A stretch of DNA of 8,736 nt from Candidatus Heimdallarchaeota archaeon (GCA_027364495.1 DAHXPE010000233.1:1-8736); one strand, 5' to 3'. Shown: positions 1-6,654, counted from the first letter of the stretch. A program made the numbers and translations. The notes: generated by a model not told the origin, from the letters alone.

Positions 1-1
1 C

Positions 2-163
2 AATCCGCAAGCGGTTTCTAGTAATGCTGGAACAGTGAATGTTCAAGTACAGTTGATTAGTGGTACGACAGGTCAGACAATTCAGACTTTGAATTCTGGT
101 ACATTGCAATGGAATCAACAAGTTACGACACCAACGATTACATTACAGTCAGTGGCAAATTAA
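2..163 (+). CDS. C-terminal fragment of an unidentified protein, possibly extracellular
   Basis: An open frame enters from the left edge and ends at TAA 161-163, leaving 53 codons. The visible tail reads as beta-strand-like Ser/Thr/Gln/Asn-rich sequence (for example VNVQVQLISGTTGQTIQTL) and contains no Asp, Glu, Lys, Arg or His. Such a composition is common in secreted adhesin-like or beta-sandwich proteins, but no family was recognised and no sortase or anchor motif is present. The DNA looks less AT-rich than the rest of the window. It faces the minus-strand gene at 188-427 with only 24 bp between the stops, and no clear terminator was seen there. The frame is well supported because it is the only plus frame open across the segment up to a natural stop; the function is unknown. 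Confidence 0.55.
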   Translation, partial: NPQAVSSNAGTVNVQVQLISGTTGQTIQTLNSGTLQWNQQVTTPTITLQSVAN

Positions 164-187
164 TTTTGTTTAAATTCAGCTAGATTT

Positions 188-427
188 TTAATCAGCTTCG
201 TTGTTTTCACTCAAATTAAAGCTTTTTATATCAAACCTCATTCCGCGATCCTCAAAGTATTTCAACAGCGTAAAAAGTTCTCTACCTTTGATTTCGGTTT
301 TCAGATTGCAAATCCGCTGAAATCTCTGTGAATCAATGTGTATATCCTTAGCTACTTTTACCCTTGAAATTCCACGTTCTTGCAAAAACCCTGAAATCCA
401 AGATTCTAATGCATATTGTTTAGTCAT
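188..427 (-). CDS. Small helix-turn-helix-like protein (79 aa), possible regulator
   Basis: A 79-residue protein with a good ribosome binding site (AAAAGGGGA at 443-435, 7 nt before ATG). Residues about 8-50 read like a short Cro/C1-type fold: helix SWISGFLQERGIS, a probable helix 2 at SRVKVAKDIHI, a recognition-like helix around DSQRFQRICN, then KGRELFTLLKYFEDRG. This layout (short helix, turn, recognition helix, then a helix of the 'L..LLKYF' type) is seen in small XRE-type regulators and antitoxins, but the match is by eye and the canonical signature is weak. It lies downstream of the acidic 103-aa gene on the same strand, 114 bp away, with a strong hairpin between, so the two may form an operon with attenuated read-through. 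Its own promoter was not found. Possible roles are autorepressor of the 916-944 promoter, controller of the nearby R-M genes, or a phage-remnant protein. Confidence 0.6.
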   Translation of the reverse strand: MTKQYALESWISGFLQERGISRVKVAKDIHIDSQRFQRICNLKTEIKGRELFTLLKYFEDRGMRFDIKSFNLSENNEAD

Positions 428-434
428 TTTCTAG

Positions 435-443
435 TCCCCTTTT
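435..443 (-). promoter_or_regulatory. Ribosome binding site of the 79-aa gene
   Basis: On the minus strand this reads AAAAGGGGA, 7 nt before the ATG at 427. It is perfectly complementary over 9 nt to bases 477-485 in the first arm of the upstream hairpin, so it may be masked in one RNA fold. Confidence 0.6.
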
Positions 444-458
444 TATTATTTTGAACAA

Positions 459-490
459 CATAATCCCCTTTAATTGAAAAGGGGATTATG
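459..490 (-). terminator. Perfect 13-bp hairpin between two minus-strand genes (terminator or attenuator)
   Basis: Bases 459-471 (CATAATCCCCTTT) and 478-490 are exact reverse complements with a 6-nt loop. The hairpin lies 51 nt after the stop of the acidic gene and ends 31 nt before the ATG of the 79-aa gene. The stretch that follows on the minus strand (TTGTTCAAAATAATAAAAA) lacks a clean run of T, so simple intrinsic termination is uncertain. The first arm can instead pair with the ribosome binding site at 435-443, which fits a regulatory role as well. Confidence 0.6.
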
Positions 491-541
491 CCATGTTATC
501 ATTCATATTAAGTTATCTAATCATTTTAATCATTTTTTACT

Positions 542-853
542 TTATAAAAGCTCGAAATCACAAAATTCATTATGATTTTCGTTCGCATCATCAATGTTGC
601 CACTATACATTTTCTCCATTTCAATAAGTCCATCCTCATCAATGATTGTTCCACCAAATTCAGGCACCGAACCATATATTTCCTCTACATAGTACTTATT
701 GCGAACTTCTCGATCATTAACTTTTAAAAGTTTATAAACTGTAATAACTGTATCTAAATCCTCTGAAACTATTCGAAAAATCCAGTTATCCTCATCAATC
801 TCCACTTTAGCTCCTTCATCAAATTCAATATTTAGTTCTTGTAATTCGTCCAT
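542..853 (-). CDS. Strongly acidic 103-aa protein of unknown function
   Basis: The family is not recognised. The frame is convincing: ATG at 853, ribosome binding site CAAAGGTGG at 869-861 with a 7-nt spacer, and a near-consensus promoter at 916-944. By hand count the protein has about 29 Asp/Glu and only about 8 Lys/Arg in 103 residues, giving a net charge near -21. Acidic residues are spread along the whole chain (DELQEL, DEGAKVEIDEDNW, SEDLD, IIDEDG, NIDDANENHNEF) and not confined to a tail. It has no signal peptide or membrane segment, so it is probably cytoplasmic. Small, uniformly acidic proteins include DNA mimics such as Ocr and other anti-restriction proteins, and the neighbour here is a restriction system, but that link is inference. 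It could equally be an ordinary acidic hypothetical or a partner of the helix-turn-helix-like protein downstream. Confidence 0.72.
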   Translation of the reverse strand: MDELQELNIEFDEGAKVEIDEDNWIFRIVSEDLDTVITVYKLLKVNDREVRNKYYVEEIYGSVPEFGGTIIDEDGLIEMEKMYSGNIDDANENHNEFCDFELL

Positions 854-915
854 TGTACGACCACCTTTGTCATTTTTTAATATAAATTGTTCAAAAAAAT
901 AACTATTTCATTCAC

Positions 916-944
916 AGTATAATTGCGTATTAAATTAATGTCAA
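916..944 (-). promoter_or_regulatory. Sigma-A-type promoter of the acidic 103-aa gene
   Basis: On the minus strand, TTGACA (944-939) is followed by exactly 17 bp and then TATACT (921-916), which is six of six and five of six consensus bases. Transcription would start near 909, about 55 nt before the ATG at 853. It is the best promoter in the window. Confidence 0.75.
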
Positions 945-958
945 TATATTAAATTAAT
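928..958 (-). repeat. 12-bp direct repeats around the -35 box (candidate operator)
   Basis: TATTAAATTAAT occurs at 928-939 and again at 947-958 on the plus strand, 19 bp apart start to start. In the minus-strand promoter one copy fills most of the -35/-10 spacer and the other lies just upstream of the -35 hexamer. A protein bound to both would cover the -35 box, so this is a plausible repressor site. The motif is pure A/T in AT-rich DNA, so chance is not excluded. Confidence 0.4.
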
Positions 959-1234
959 ATTATATTATATCTAAGTGATATACATTTAAAATACAATTTA
1001 ATATAAATCTCAGCTATTTCGACTATCTAATTCATCACTTGGCTTACAAAATCAACCTGAATTTTATTTCTAGATATTTTAAGGTGTGAATTGGTCTATC
1101 ATTGTATAAAATCGCTTTATGAGGCTGTCAGAAGGCTTAGAATTGATGTGATGTAAAATGGGGATGGATAAAGGGGATTAGTGAAGTTTATATATAACTG
1201 CCGTTTATTCGGCTACTGATTAATTTCACTCACT

Positions 1235-1265
1235 TTGACTTTAATTCGAAATAATCAACGATATT
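1235..1265 (+). promoter_or_regulatory. Weak candidate promoter for mod-res
   Basis: TTGACT (1235-1240) is five of six to the -35 consensus, but the best -10 match, GATATT (1260-1265), is poor and the 19-bp spacing is long. It is listed only because a promoter must lie in this gap and nothing better was seen. Confidence 0.2.
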
Positions 1266-1372
1266 TTTACAATTTATCAGATCACTCTTCTGGTCTTTCT
1301 CTATAAACTTGTGTACTCTTAGAAATGATATCATGAGATTTGCATTGTATTTTTACAGTTAACAATTTGAGC

Positions 1373-1380
1373 AAGGAGGA
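1373..1380 (+). promoter_or_regulatory. Ribosome binding site fixing the TTG start of mod
   Basis: AAGGAGGA lies 7 nt before TTG 1388. It is the strongest Shine-Dalgarno in the window and compensates for the weak start codon. The nearby ATG at 1395 is out of frame, so TTG is the likely start. Confidence 0.8.
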
Positions 1381-1387
1381 ACATTAA

Positions 1388-3370
1388 TTGAACTATGAGG
1401 AACTTAACAAGGATGAGCTAATTAAAGAAATTAATAGATTAAATAGAGATAAAAAGTACGGAATATTATTTGAAGAAAAACCAGAGGAAGTTGATAAGTA
1501 TTTAGATTCTTACTACCCTGTTTTTAAAAATATTACAGATAAGGATATTATTACAGATGAGAATGAACATTATAATTTTCTAATTGAAGGAGATAATTTG
1601 CATTCATTAAGTGTTCTTAGCGTCACGCATTATAATCAAATTTCACTGATAATTATTGATCCACCTTACAATACAGGAAATAAGGACTTTATATTCAATG
1701 ATCACTACGTGGATGCAGAGGATGCTTGGAAACATAGTAAGTGGTTATCATTCATGAAGCGTAGATTAGATATTGCAAGAGAACTTCTTACAGATGATGG
1801 TGTAATCTTCATACACATTGATGAACATGAATTTGCTCAATTAAAAATGCTATGTGATGAAGTGTTTTATGAAAAAAACTTTATTGGTACTTTTATTTGG
1901 AAAGCAAGGAGTGGCAAGGGCGGTACAGCAGATAAGATTTCTACACAACATGAATATATTTTTTGCTACGCAAAAGATAAATCAAAAGCTCATTTAAAGA
2001 CGGATAAAAAAATTAGTGTTTGTAAAAAAGAACATTTAAGACAATGGGGTCAAGAAAAATATAGAGAAGATAGAAAAACAATGTTCTTTCCATTGCTATA
2101 TAATCCTGCAACAGGTGATAAAAGTATTATCAGTATAGAAGAAATTGAACTATTTTTTGACGGTGATAACTTCTTAGATGATGAATTGAATAAATTAAAG
2201 GAAAAATACGAGAATCGAGGTTGGAAATTTATATTACCAATTAGTGACGATAATAAATTTGGAAGATGGCGCGGTGGATATAACAACATTCTTGAACTTT
2301 TAAGAAAAGACGAGATCACATTTGAATTAGATAAGAGTGGTAATTATTTTGCCAAAAAAATTATTCCAGAAGGAAATGTAACTGAAACAGCAAAAGACTC
2401 TTTATTATTAGATTATGGTACTGCTTCTACTGGAACAGAAGAATTAAAACGTGTTTTTAATGATGAAAAAACATTTGATACAACTAAACCTTTTGAAGTG
2501 ACAAAATTTTTAATTGATATTTCAACATACAATAATCCTAACGCAATTATTCTCGACTTTTTTGCAGGAAGTGGAACAACTGGTATAGCTGTTATGTTAT
2601 ATAATAAAGAACATGGTGGAAATAGGAAATTTATTTTATGCACTAACAATGAGGTAACTGAAAAACAAGAAACAAAATTAAAGAAAGAGGGAATTCAAAA
2701 AGGTAGCGCAGAATATGAAAAAGAGGGTGTGTGTCAAAAAGTTACATATCCTCGATTATCAAAAATAATGGGTGGCTATACTTTCAATGGCAGTGAAAAC
2801 ATTACATTATTTGAACGAAATATTAAAAATTTGACGGAATTGAAAAAAGTAGCTGATTATATTGCTGAAATTGAACTAATTAAGAAGGAACAAAAGATCG
2901 AGTATGAAAAATTTAGTACTAAGTTTGAAAATGGAAAATTACGATTAATTGCCACTACAGATCAACGTACATATATAAATGGAATTGGTGGAAATTTAAA
3001 ATATTTTAAAACCGATTTTGTGGGAAAAGCAGAAAGTAGAGATTATACCAAAATTGCTGTTGCATCAAAAGTTTATGAAATGCTATCCATTAAAGAAAAT
3101 TGTTTTGAGTTAGTACAGCATGACACACATTATCGCATCTACAAAAGAAATCATAAAATTGTAGGGATGTACACATACTTTTTAGATTCCCAATTGGATA
3201 ATTTATTGAATTTTATTAAAAGTAATCCTGCCAAAGAGAAAGTATTATACAGTTATAGCAACTTAAATACTGTTGCTAATCCTGAACTCATGGAAATTGT
3301 GGGTATAGATGTTAGACCAATTCCGACCAAAATAATTGAAATGTTAGATAGAATTCACAAGATGGGGTGA
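1388..3370 (+). CDS. mod: Type III restriction-modification system methyltransferase subunit Mod
   Basis: A DNA N6-adenine methyltransferase of 660 aa, normal length for type III Mod. It recognises the target site, methylates one strand and guides Res. Order of parts: N-terminal helix; IEGDNLHSL (67-75), typical of this family; catalytic motif IV DPPYNTG (91-97); a stretch ending in GVIFIHIDE (138-146); STQHEYIFCYAK (about 185-196); a variable centre, about 200-365, that should be the target recognition domain; TKPFEVTKFLIDI; and AdoMet-binding motif I LDFFAGSGTTG (389-399). Motif IV before motif I is the beta-class order. The start is TTG behind AAGGAGGA. The stop overlaps the res start (GTGA), so translation is probably coupled. 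No simple-sequence repeat suggesting phase variation was seen. The target sequence cannot be read from the protein. Family assignment is firm. Confidence 0.96.
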   Translation: MNYEELNKDELIKEINRLNRDKKYGILFEEKPEEVDKYLDSYYPVFKNITDKDIITDENEHYNFLIEGDNLHSLSVLSVTHYNQISLIIIDPPYNTGNKDFIFNDHYVDAEDAWKHSKWLSFMKRRLDIARELLTDDGVIFIHIDEHEFAQLKMLCDEVFYEKNFIGTFIWKARSGKGGTADKISTQHEYIFCYAKDKSKAHLKTDKKISVCKKEHLRQWGQEKYREDRKTMFFPLLYNPATGDKSIISIEEIELFFDGDNFLDDELNKLKEKYENRGWKFILPISDDNKFGRWRGGYNNILELLRKDEITFELDKSGNYFAKKIIPEGNVTETAKDSLLLDYGTASTGTEELKRVFNDEKTFDTTKPFEVTKFLIDISTYNNPNAIILDFFAGSGTTGIAVMLYNKEHGGNRKFILCTNNEVTEKQETKLKKEGIQKGSAEYEKEGVCQKVTYPRLSKIMGGYTFNGSENITLFERNIKNLTELKKVADYIAEIELIKKEQKIEYEKFSTKFENGKLRLIATTDQRTYINGIGGNLKYFKTDFVGKAESRDYTKIAVASKVYEMLSIKENCFELVQHDTHYRIYKRNHKIVGMYTYFLDSQLDNLLNFIKSNPAKEKVLYSYSNLNTVANPELMEIVGIDVRPIPTKIIEMLDRIHKMG

Positions 3371-5697
3371 ATTTAGTGTTTGGAAAAACAATAAAATATC
3401 AAGTTGAAGCTGTTGATAAGTTGGTAAATGCTACAAAAGATTTGTTAAAAACAAAAAAATCGTCACTTGTACTTATTTTCAAATCGCCTACTGGATCAGG
3501 AAAAACAGTTATGACAGCAAATTATATAGATAAGTTAATCAAAGAAATTGATAATCCATTATGTTTTTTATGGATTTCAGTAGGCAAAGGTGAATTACAC
3601 AAACAAAGCAAAAATAAATTAGAGCAAATTTTCAAGGGACAATTGAAAGTATCTTTACTTGAAGAAGAATTTTTTGGATATAGAAATTCTATTGATCAAA
3701 ATGAAATCGTCGTTATTAATTGGGAAAGCATAAATAACAAGAATAAACTTACTGGCGAATGGACAAATATAGCCATGAGGTCAGGGGAAAAAATCAATTT
3801 TAGAAGTGTTTTAGCAAATACAAAAGATTCATTGAAGATCATTACCATCATTGATGAAAGCCATCTAAATTCAACTACTGAAAGAGCAGAAGAATTAAAA
3901 CAAGTAATGAATTCTGATCTTTTATTTGAAATGAGTGCAACACCTAAAATACATATAGATGTAGATGATATTGCAAATAATACCGCAAAAGTGGTTAAAG
4001 TGGAGATTCAAGATGTAATAGATGCTGAAATGATTAAAAAAAAGCTGTTAGTAAATGAAGGATTAGAATTAGATTCAACATCTTCAATTGATAGATCACT
4101 ACTTCAAACTGTATTTGAGAAGCGCAACAAATTAAAAAATCTCTATGAGGAAAATACAGCTAAAGTCAATCCACTTGTAATTATACAGCTTCCCAATGCA
4201 CAAGAAGGAGAAGTCAGAAAAGAGACGATAATTAATTTTTTAAAGGACAAGGATATTACGATTGAAAATAAAAAATTAGCTATTTGGTTAAGTGGAGAAA
4301 AGAAAGAAGAAAAATCAAATTTAGAAAATATTACTGACAATAACAATCAAGTTGAATTTTTAATATTCAAACAGGCACTTGATACTGGTTGGGATTGCCC
4401 TCGCGCAATAATTTTGCTTAAATTTAGGGAAATAAAATCAGAAATTTTTGGAAGACAAACACTTGGTAGAATATTACGTATGCCTGAACAAAAATTTTAT
4501 GTTAATGATGAACTAAATCAAGCTTATTTATATACAGACATTGAAGATTCAACACTAAAAATCATTGATAAAGAATTTGATTTTCCAGAATCAAATATTG
4601 ATACTATTAGACTTTTTAGAAACAAAAATTATCAAAATATACAATTGAAATACTTTTTCAAAGTTGTTAAAAAGAAACCTGTTACAAAAACGAAAATCAC
4701 TCAATTATTTATCGAAAATTTTGTTGATAAATACGGTATTGTTAAACAATCTTATGAAGATAATCAAAATTTTTTGAGCAGTAATTCGTTTAAGTTTGAT
4801 GTTACTGAATTAACTCAACACTTAGTGAAATCAATTATTGAAACAGAAGCATTACTATCCAAAGATGAATTTACCATTTCTGGAACAGAAGATATGAGTT
4901 TAGATGAAGAAAGGACAGAAATTCTTTTTAATAGACTATTAAATGCAAAATCAACTTTACTTGGTAGCGATAAAGAAATATTATTTGAAATTTTTAAAGA
5001 AAATATTTATGCAATTTTCCATGACTACATTATTCGCCCCTCTGATATGCATAATCTTATTGTTAATTCCCAAAAATTAGTTTTATTGAATTACGAAAAG
5101 TTTTTCAACTCACTGCTAGTGAATGTTATAGAGAGATACAAAGAAAACTTCAAAGATGAACTAATTGAATCCTCCATCATTGAATCTGTTTTTGAAATTC
5201 AACCAACCATGAATTGTAACGAAAAATTATATGAAGAAGTTCATTACGAAAAATATGTATATGACAAATGTTATTTGCAAAAAGACCGCTACAATCCTGA
5301 ACGGCATTTTGAAACATTTATTCAGCAAAATCTTTCAAATATTAGTTGGTGGTATAAAAATAGCAATAATGGAAATTCATTTTTTGGAATTGATTACATA
5401 TATGACGGTCAACAAAAAATGTTTTATCCTGATTATTTAATCTGTTTTAATGATAATAGGATTGGCATTTTCGAAACCAAAGATAAAGACGATCCAGAAG
5501 GAAAAACCTATACTAAAAGTAAGGCTGAACGGTTACAGGAGTATATTAAACAGGAATGTGCATCTGGTAAAAATATATTTGGAGGTATTGTTGCTAATTT
5601 TGCTTTGAAAAAAGATGATCCTGCAATTATTAAGATCAACAATAAAATAGTTTTTGATATTGATAATTTTAGTGATTGGAATGATCTAATTTTTTAA
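3367..5697 (+). CDS. res: Type III restriction-modification system endonuclease subunit Res
   Basis: The ATP-driven translocase and nuclease partner of Mod; it cuts DNA after communication between unmethylated sites. The 776 residues hold an SF2 core: a Q-motif-like YQVEAV (11-16), Walker A PTGSGKT (41-47), motif II IIDESH (161-166), motif III MSATP (189-193), motif V ALDTGWDCPRA (337-347) and motif VI QTLGRILRMPE (364-374). The C-terminal nuclease shows FYPD (686-689) and FETK (702-705), giving the PD-ExK residues D689, E703 and K705. All motifs are intact, so the enzyme is probably active. The length is somewhat short against EcoP1I/EcoP15I Res (about 970 aa), from memory. GTG 3367 overlaps the mod stop. 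An in-frame GTG at 3376 is an alternative, since GGGGTGA just before it could be its ribosome binding site. A terminator follows at 5768-5814. Confidence 0.95.
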   Translation: MNLVFGKTIKYQVEAVDKLVNATKDLLKTKKSSLVLIFKSPTGSGKTVMTANYIDKLIKEIDNPLCFLWISVGKGELHKQSKNKLEQIFKGQLKVSLLEEEFFGYRNSIDQNEIVVINWESINNKNKLTGEWTNIAMRSGEKINFRSVLANTKDSLKIITIIDESHLNSTTERAEELKQVMNSDLLFEMSATPKIHIDVDDIANNTAKVVKVEIQDVIDAEMIKKKLLVNEGLELDSTSSIDRSLLQTVFEKRNKLKNLYEENTAKVNPLVIIQLPNAQEGEVRKETIINFLKDKDITIENKKLAIWLSGEKKEEKSNLENITDNNNQVEFLIFKQALDTGWDCPRAIILLKFREIKSEIFGRQTLGRILRMPEQKFYVNDELNQAYLYTDIEDSTLKIIDKEFDFPESNIDTIRLFRNKNYQNIQLKYFFKVVKKKPVTKTKITQLFIENFVDKYGIVKQSYEDNQNFLSSNSFKFDVTELTQHLVKSIIETEALLSKDEFTISGTEDMSLDEERTEILFNRLLNAKSTLLGSDKEILFEIFKENIYAIFHDYIIRPSDMHNLIVNSQKLVLLNYEKFFNSLLVNVIERYKENFKDELIESSIIESVFEIQPTMNCNEKLYEEVHYEKYVYDKCYLQKDRYNPERHFETFIQQNLSNISWWYKNSNNGNSFFGIDYIYDGQQKMFYPDYLICFNDNRIGIFETKDKDDPEGKTYTKSKAERLQEYIKQECASGKNIFGGIVANFALKKDDPAIIKINNKIVFDIDNFSDWNDLIF

Positions 5698-5767
5698 GAT
5701 GTGTCTTATTATTAACACTGACATATCAATTACTTACCATTCATAGCTTAAAATAATGTTGTGATTT

Positions 5768-5814
5768 AAGCTTAGTGTACTTATATTCTTTTTTTACACT
5801 AAGCTTTATTTTTT
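5768..5814 (+). terminator. Intrinsic terminator of the mod-res operon
   Basis: AAGCTTAGTGTA (5768-5779) pairs perfectly with 5795-5806 across a 15-nt loop, and TATTTTTT follows at 5807-5814. It lies about 70 bp after the res stop. Confidence 0.85.
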
Positions 5815-5835
5815 ATATTAAAAATATTAAATTTA

Positions 5836-5864
5836 ATGATTTGATCTTGAAATAATCAAATCAT
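5836..5864. repeat. 10-bp perfect inverted repeat with 9-nt loop
   Basis: ATGATTTGAT (5836-5845) is the exact reverse complement of 5855-5864. Neither side has a T-run, so it is not an obvious terminator; it could be a protein site or a second stem after the operon. Confidence 0.5.
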
Positions 5865-5868
5865 CAAT

Positions 5869-5991
5869 TTACTTATATACAAATACATTGAAAAGAACAC
5901 GCAAGATCACTCTCACTTCGCATTCATCGCCGCTATCGCGGCTCTCGTTTCTTCTGTTCCCTTGCGGCTTCCTCTCTCGTGTTACCACCAT
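5869..5991 (-). CDS. Possible 40-aa basic/polar peptide, low confidence
   Basis: A minus-strand frame runs from ATG (5991-5989) to TAA (5871-5869) through the GC-richer island. The peptide begins MVVTRERKPQGNRR, continues NESRDSGDECE and ends with a short hydrophobic stretch (VILRVLFNVFVYK). The upstream AAAGAGAA is a weak and badly spaced ribosome binding site. The frame lies over segments that can pair with each other (5896-5905 with 5961-5966 or 5978-5983; 5929-5933 with 5938-5942), so the DNA may be conserved for structure and the frame incidental. No family was recognised. Confidence 0.2.
   Translation of the reverse strand: MVVTRERKPQGNRRNESRDSGDECEVRVILRVLFNVFVYK
5896..5983. repeat. 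GC-richer island with nested complementary segments
   Basis: A tight hairpin GCCGC-TATC-GCGGC lies at 5929-5942. Around it, AACACG (5896-5901) can pair with CGTGTT (5978-5983) and CGCAAG (5900-5905) with CTTGCG (5961-5966). These options share bases and exclude each other in part. The plus strand is strongly pyrimidine-biased here and GCGGCT...CTCGT recurs (5938-5948 and 5964-5980). Candidate uses are a small RNA, a transfer or replication site, or a recombination site; no known oriT nick sequence was recognised. Confidence 0.4.
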
Positions 5992-6097
5992 TTCTCTTTT
6001 ACTATATTGATCTTATAGTCACCTTTCAGTACAGTGCAGTATACAGAAAATATCATAAATGTTATTATTAGTGCAGAAATAAGAAAGGATGATCAAT

Positions 6098-6352
6098 GTG
6101 AATGAGTATAAATACTATCACCACGATATATATAAAAATTTGCTGGTGCGATATGATGAAAGTGAACATCAAACTGAGCAATATTACAAAAATAAAAAAT
6201 GGCAGATAAACAATGACAGATTTGACGCTGTTATTGGAATTGATCCTTTTTATTCGACTGTCAGTGAGGATCAGGTAAATAAAATTATCAGCATGATTGA
6301 GCGTGGCTGGAATAAGGCAGTGAGTGGACTAAAAGGCAATCATGAGCAATAA
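6098..6352 (+). CDS. Unrecognised small protein (84 aa)
   Basis: I do not recognise a family. The start is taken at GTG 6098 because AGAAAGGA (6082-6089) sits 8 nt before it; the in-frame ATG at 6089 would overlap that site and have none of its own (87 aa if used). The product is rich in Tyr near the start (EYKYYHHDIYKNLLVRYDE), then has a central NDRFDAVIGIDPFYSTVSEDQVNKI and a final helix IISMIERGWNKAVSGL. It has no signal peptide, membrane span or Cys motif, so it is probably a small soluble cytoplasmic protein. The composition looks like a real globular protein and the ribosome binding site is good, so the gene is likely real. It stands alone between the R-M operon and the convergent helicase-like gene, with an inverted repeat 49 bp after its stop. 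Confidence 0.65.
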   Translation: MNEYKYYHHDIYKNLLVRYDESEHQTEQYYKNKKWQINNDRFDAVIGIDPFYSTVSEDQVNKIISMIERGWNKAVSGLKGNHEQ

Positions 6353-6400
6353 GCACTTCAACTTTTTTCATAGCCGCGAAGCGAGCAGGTCTTTGTCTTT

Positions 6401-6449
6401 TATCACTCATTCAAAGTCTTTTATATAATAATAAAGATTTTGAGTGATA
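6401..6449. repeat. Long bulged inverted repeat after the 84-aa gene
   Basis: TATCACTCA (6401-6409) matches TGAGTGATA (6441-6449) perfectly, and the pairing goes on inward (AAA, TCTTT) with a 3-nt and a 1-nt bulge, about 17 bp in all. There is no T-run on either side. It may end transcripts from both convergent genes or be a protein site. Confidence 0.5.
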
Positions 6450-6558
6450 GAGATTCAAAATAAACTGTAAAAATTCCAGTGTATATATTTTACTTATTCT
6501 ATATAATGTAAATATTGTAAATAAATGTTTATAAAATGTTGATGAATAAAAAATTTTT

Positions 6559-6580
6559 ATCTAATTTTTATTAGATTTTT
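6559..6580 (+). terminator. Weak hairpin with T-run
   Basis: ATCTAAT (6559-6565), a TTTT loop and ATTAGAT (6570-6576) are followed by TTTT on the plus strand. On the minus strand the stem is followed by AAAAATTTTTTA. The all-A/T stem with one G-C pair per arm makes it a weak terminator candidate. Confidence 0.3.
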
Positions 6581-6654
6581 GCATTTTTTACGTTTTTTAA
6601 AATAGCAAACAGACGACCACTTCACGCTCGTCAAAATTTGAAATTTTATGAGAT

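Larger units (their letters stand above)
854..1387. other. Intergenic region between divergent genes (534 bp)
   Basis: This AT-rich gap separates the minus-strand acidic gene from the plus-strand mod gene. It holds the minus-strand promoter and direct repeats (916-958), a weak possible plus-strand promoter (1235-1265), a small GCCG/CGGC hairpin at about 1200-1213, a 10-bp perfect palindrome ATGATATCAT at 1325-1334, and the strong mod ribosome binding site at 1373-1380. No convincing gene was found: the longest reading stretch (1061-1159, plus) has no proper start or ribosome binding site. Confidence 0.6.
5698..6097. other. Intergenic region with a GC-richer structured island (400 bp)
   Basis: This holds the mod-res terminator (5768-5814), a 10-bp inverted repeat (5836-5864), a GC-richer island (5896-5983) with nested complementary segments and a possible 40-aa minus-strand frame (5869-5991), and the upstream region of the 84-aa gene. 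No clear promoter for the 84-aa gene was found; TTGATC (6006-6011), 17 bp, TACAGT is only four of six in each box. Confidence 0.55.
6353..6654. other. Convergent intergenic region, very AT-rich (302 bp)
   Basis: It lies between the stops of the 84-aa gene and the helicase-like gene. It contains the bulged inverted repeat 6401-6449, a repeated GTCTTTTAT (6395-6403 and 6416-6424, 21 bp apart), the hairpin 6559-6576, a 5-bp stem GACGA/TCGTC (6612-6632), and the odd-centred palindrome AAAATTT-G-AAATTTT (6633-6647). No gene was found. Confidence 0.55.

Noticed and set aside
1061..1159. Short plus-strand frame with a transposase-like look (YEAVRRLRIDVM)
   Set aside because: Only about 32 codons, no start codon with a ribosome binding site, no recognisable family, no flanking inverted repeats.
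2050..2649. Minus-strand open frames inside mod
   Set aside because: Antisense to a well-supported gene, low-complexity translations, no ribosome binding sites.
4033..4042. A8 tract in res as a phase-variation switch
   Set aside because: Runs of 7-8 A occur throughout this AT-rich window, and the tract codes Lys codons in an intact frame.
4143..5440. Open frames inside res (minus 4143-4346, plus 5231-5440)
   Set aside because: Overlap a gene with all catalytic motifs intact; their translations match nothing recognisable.
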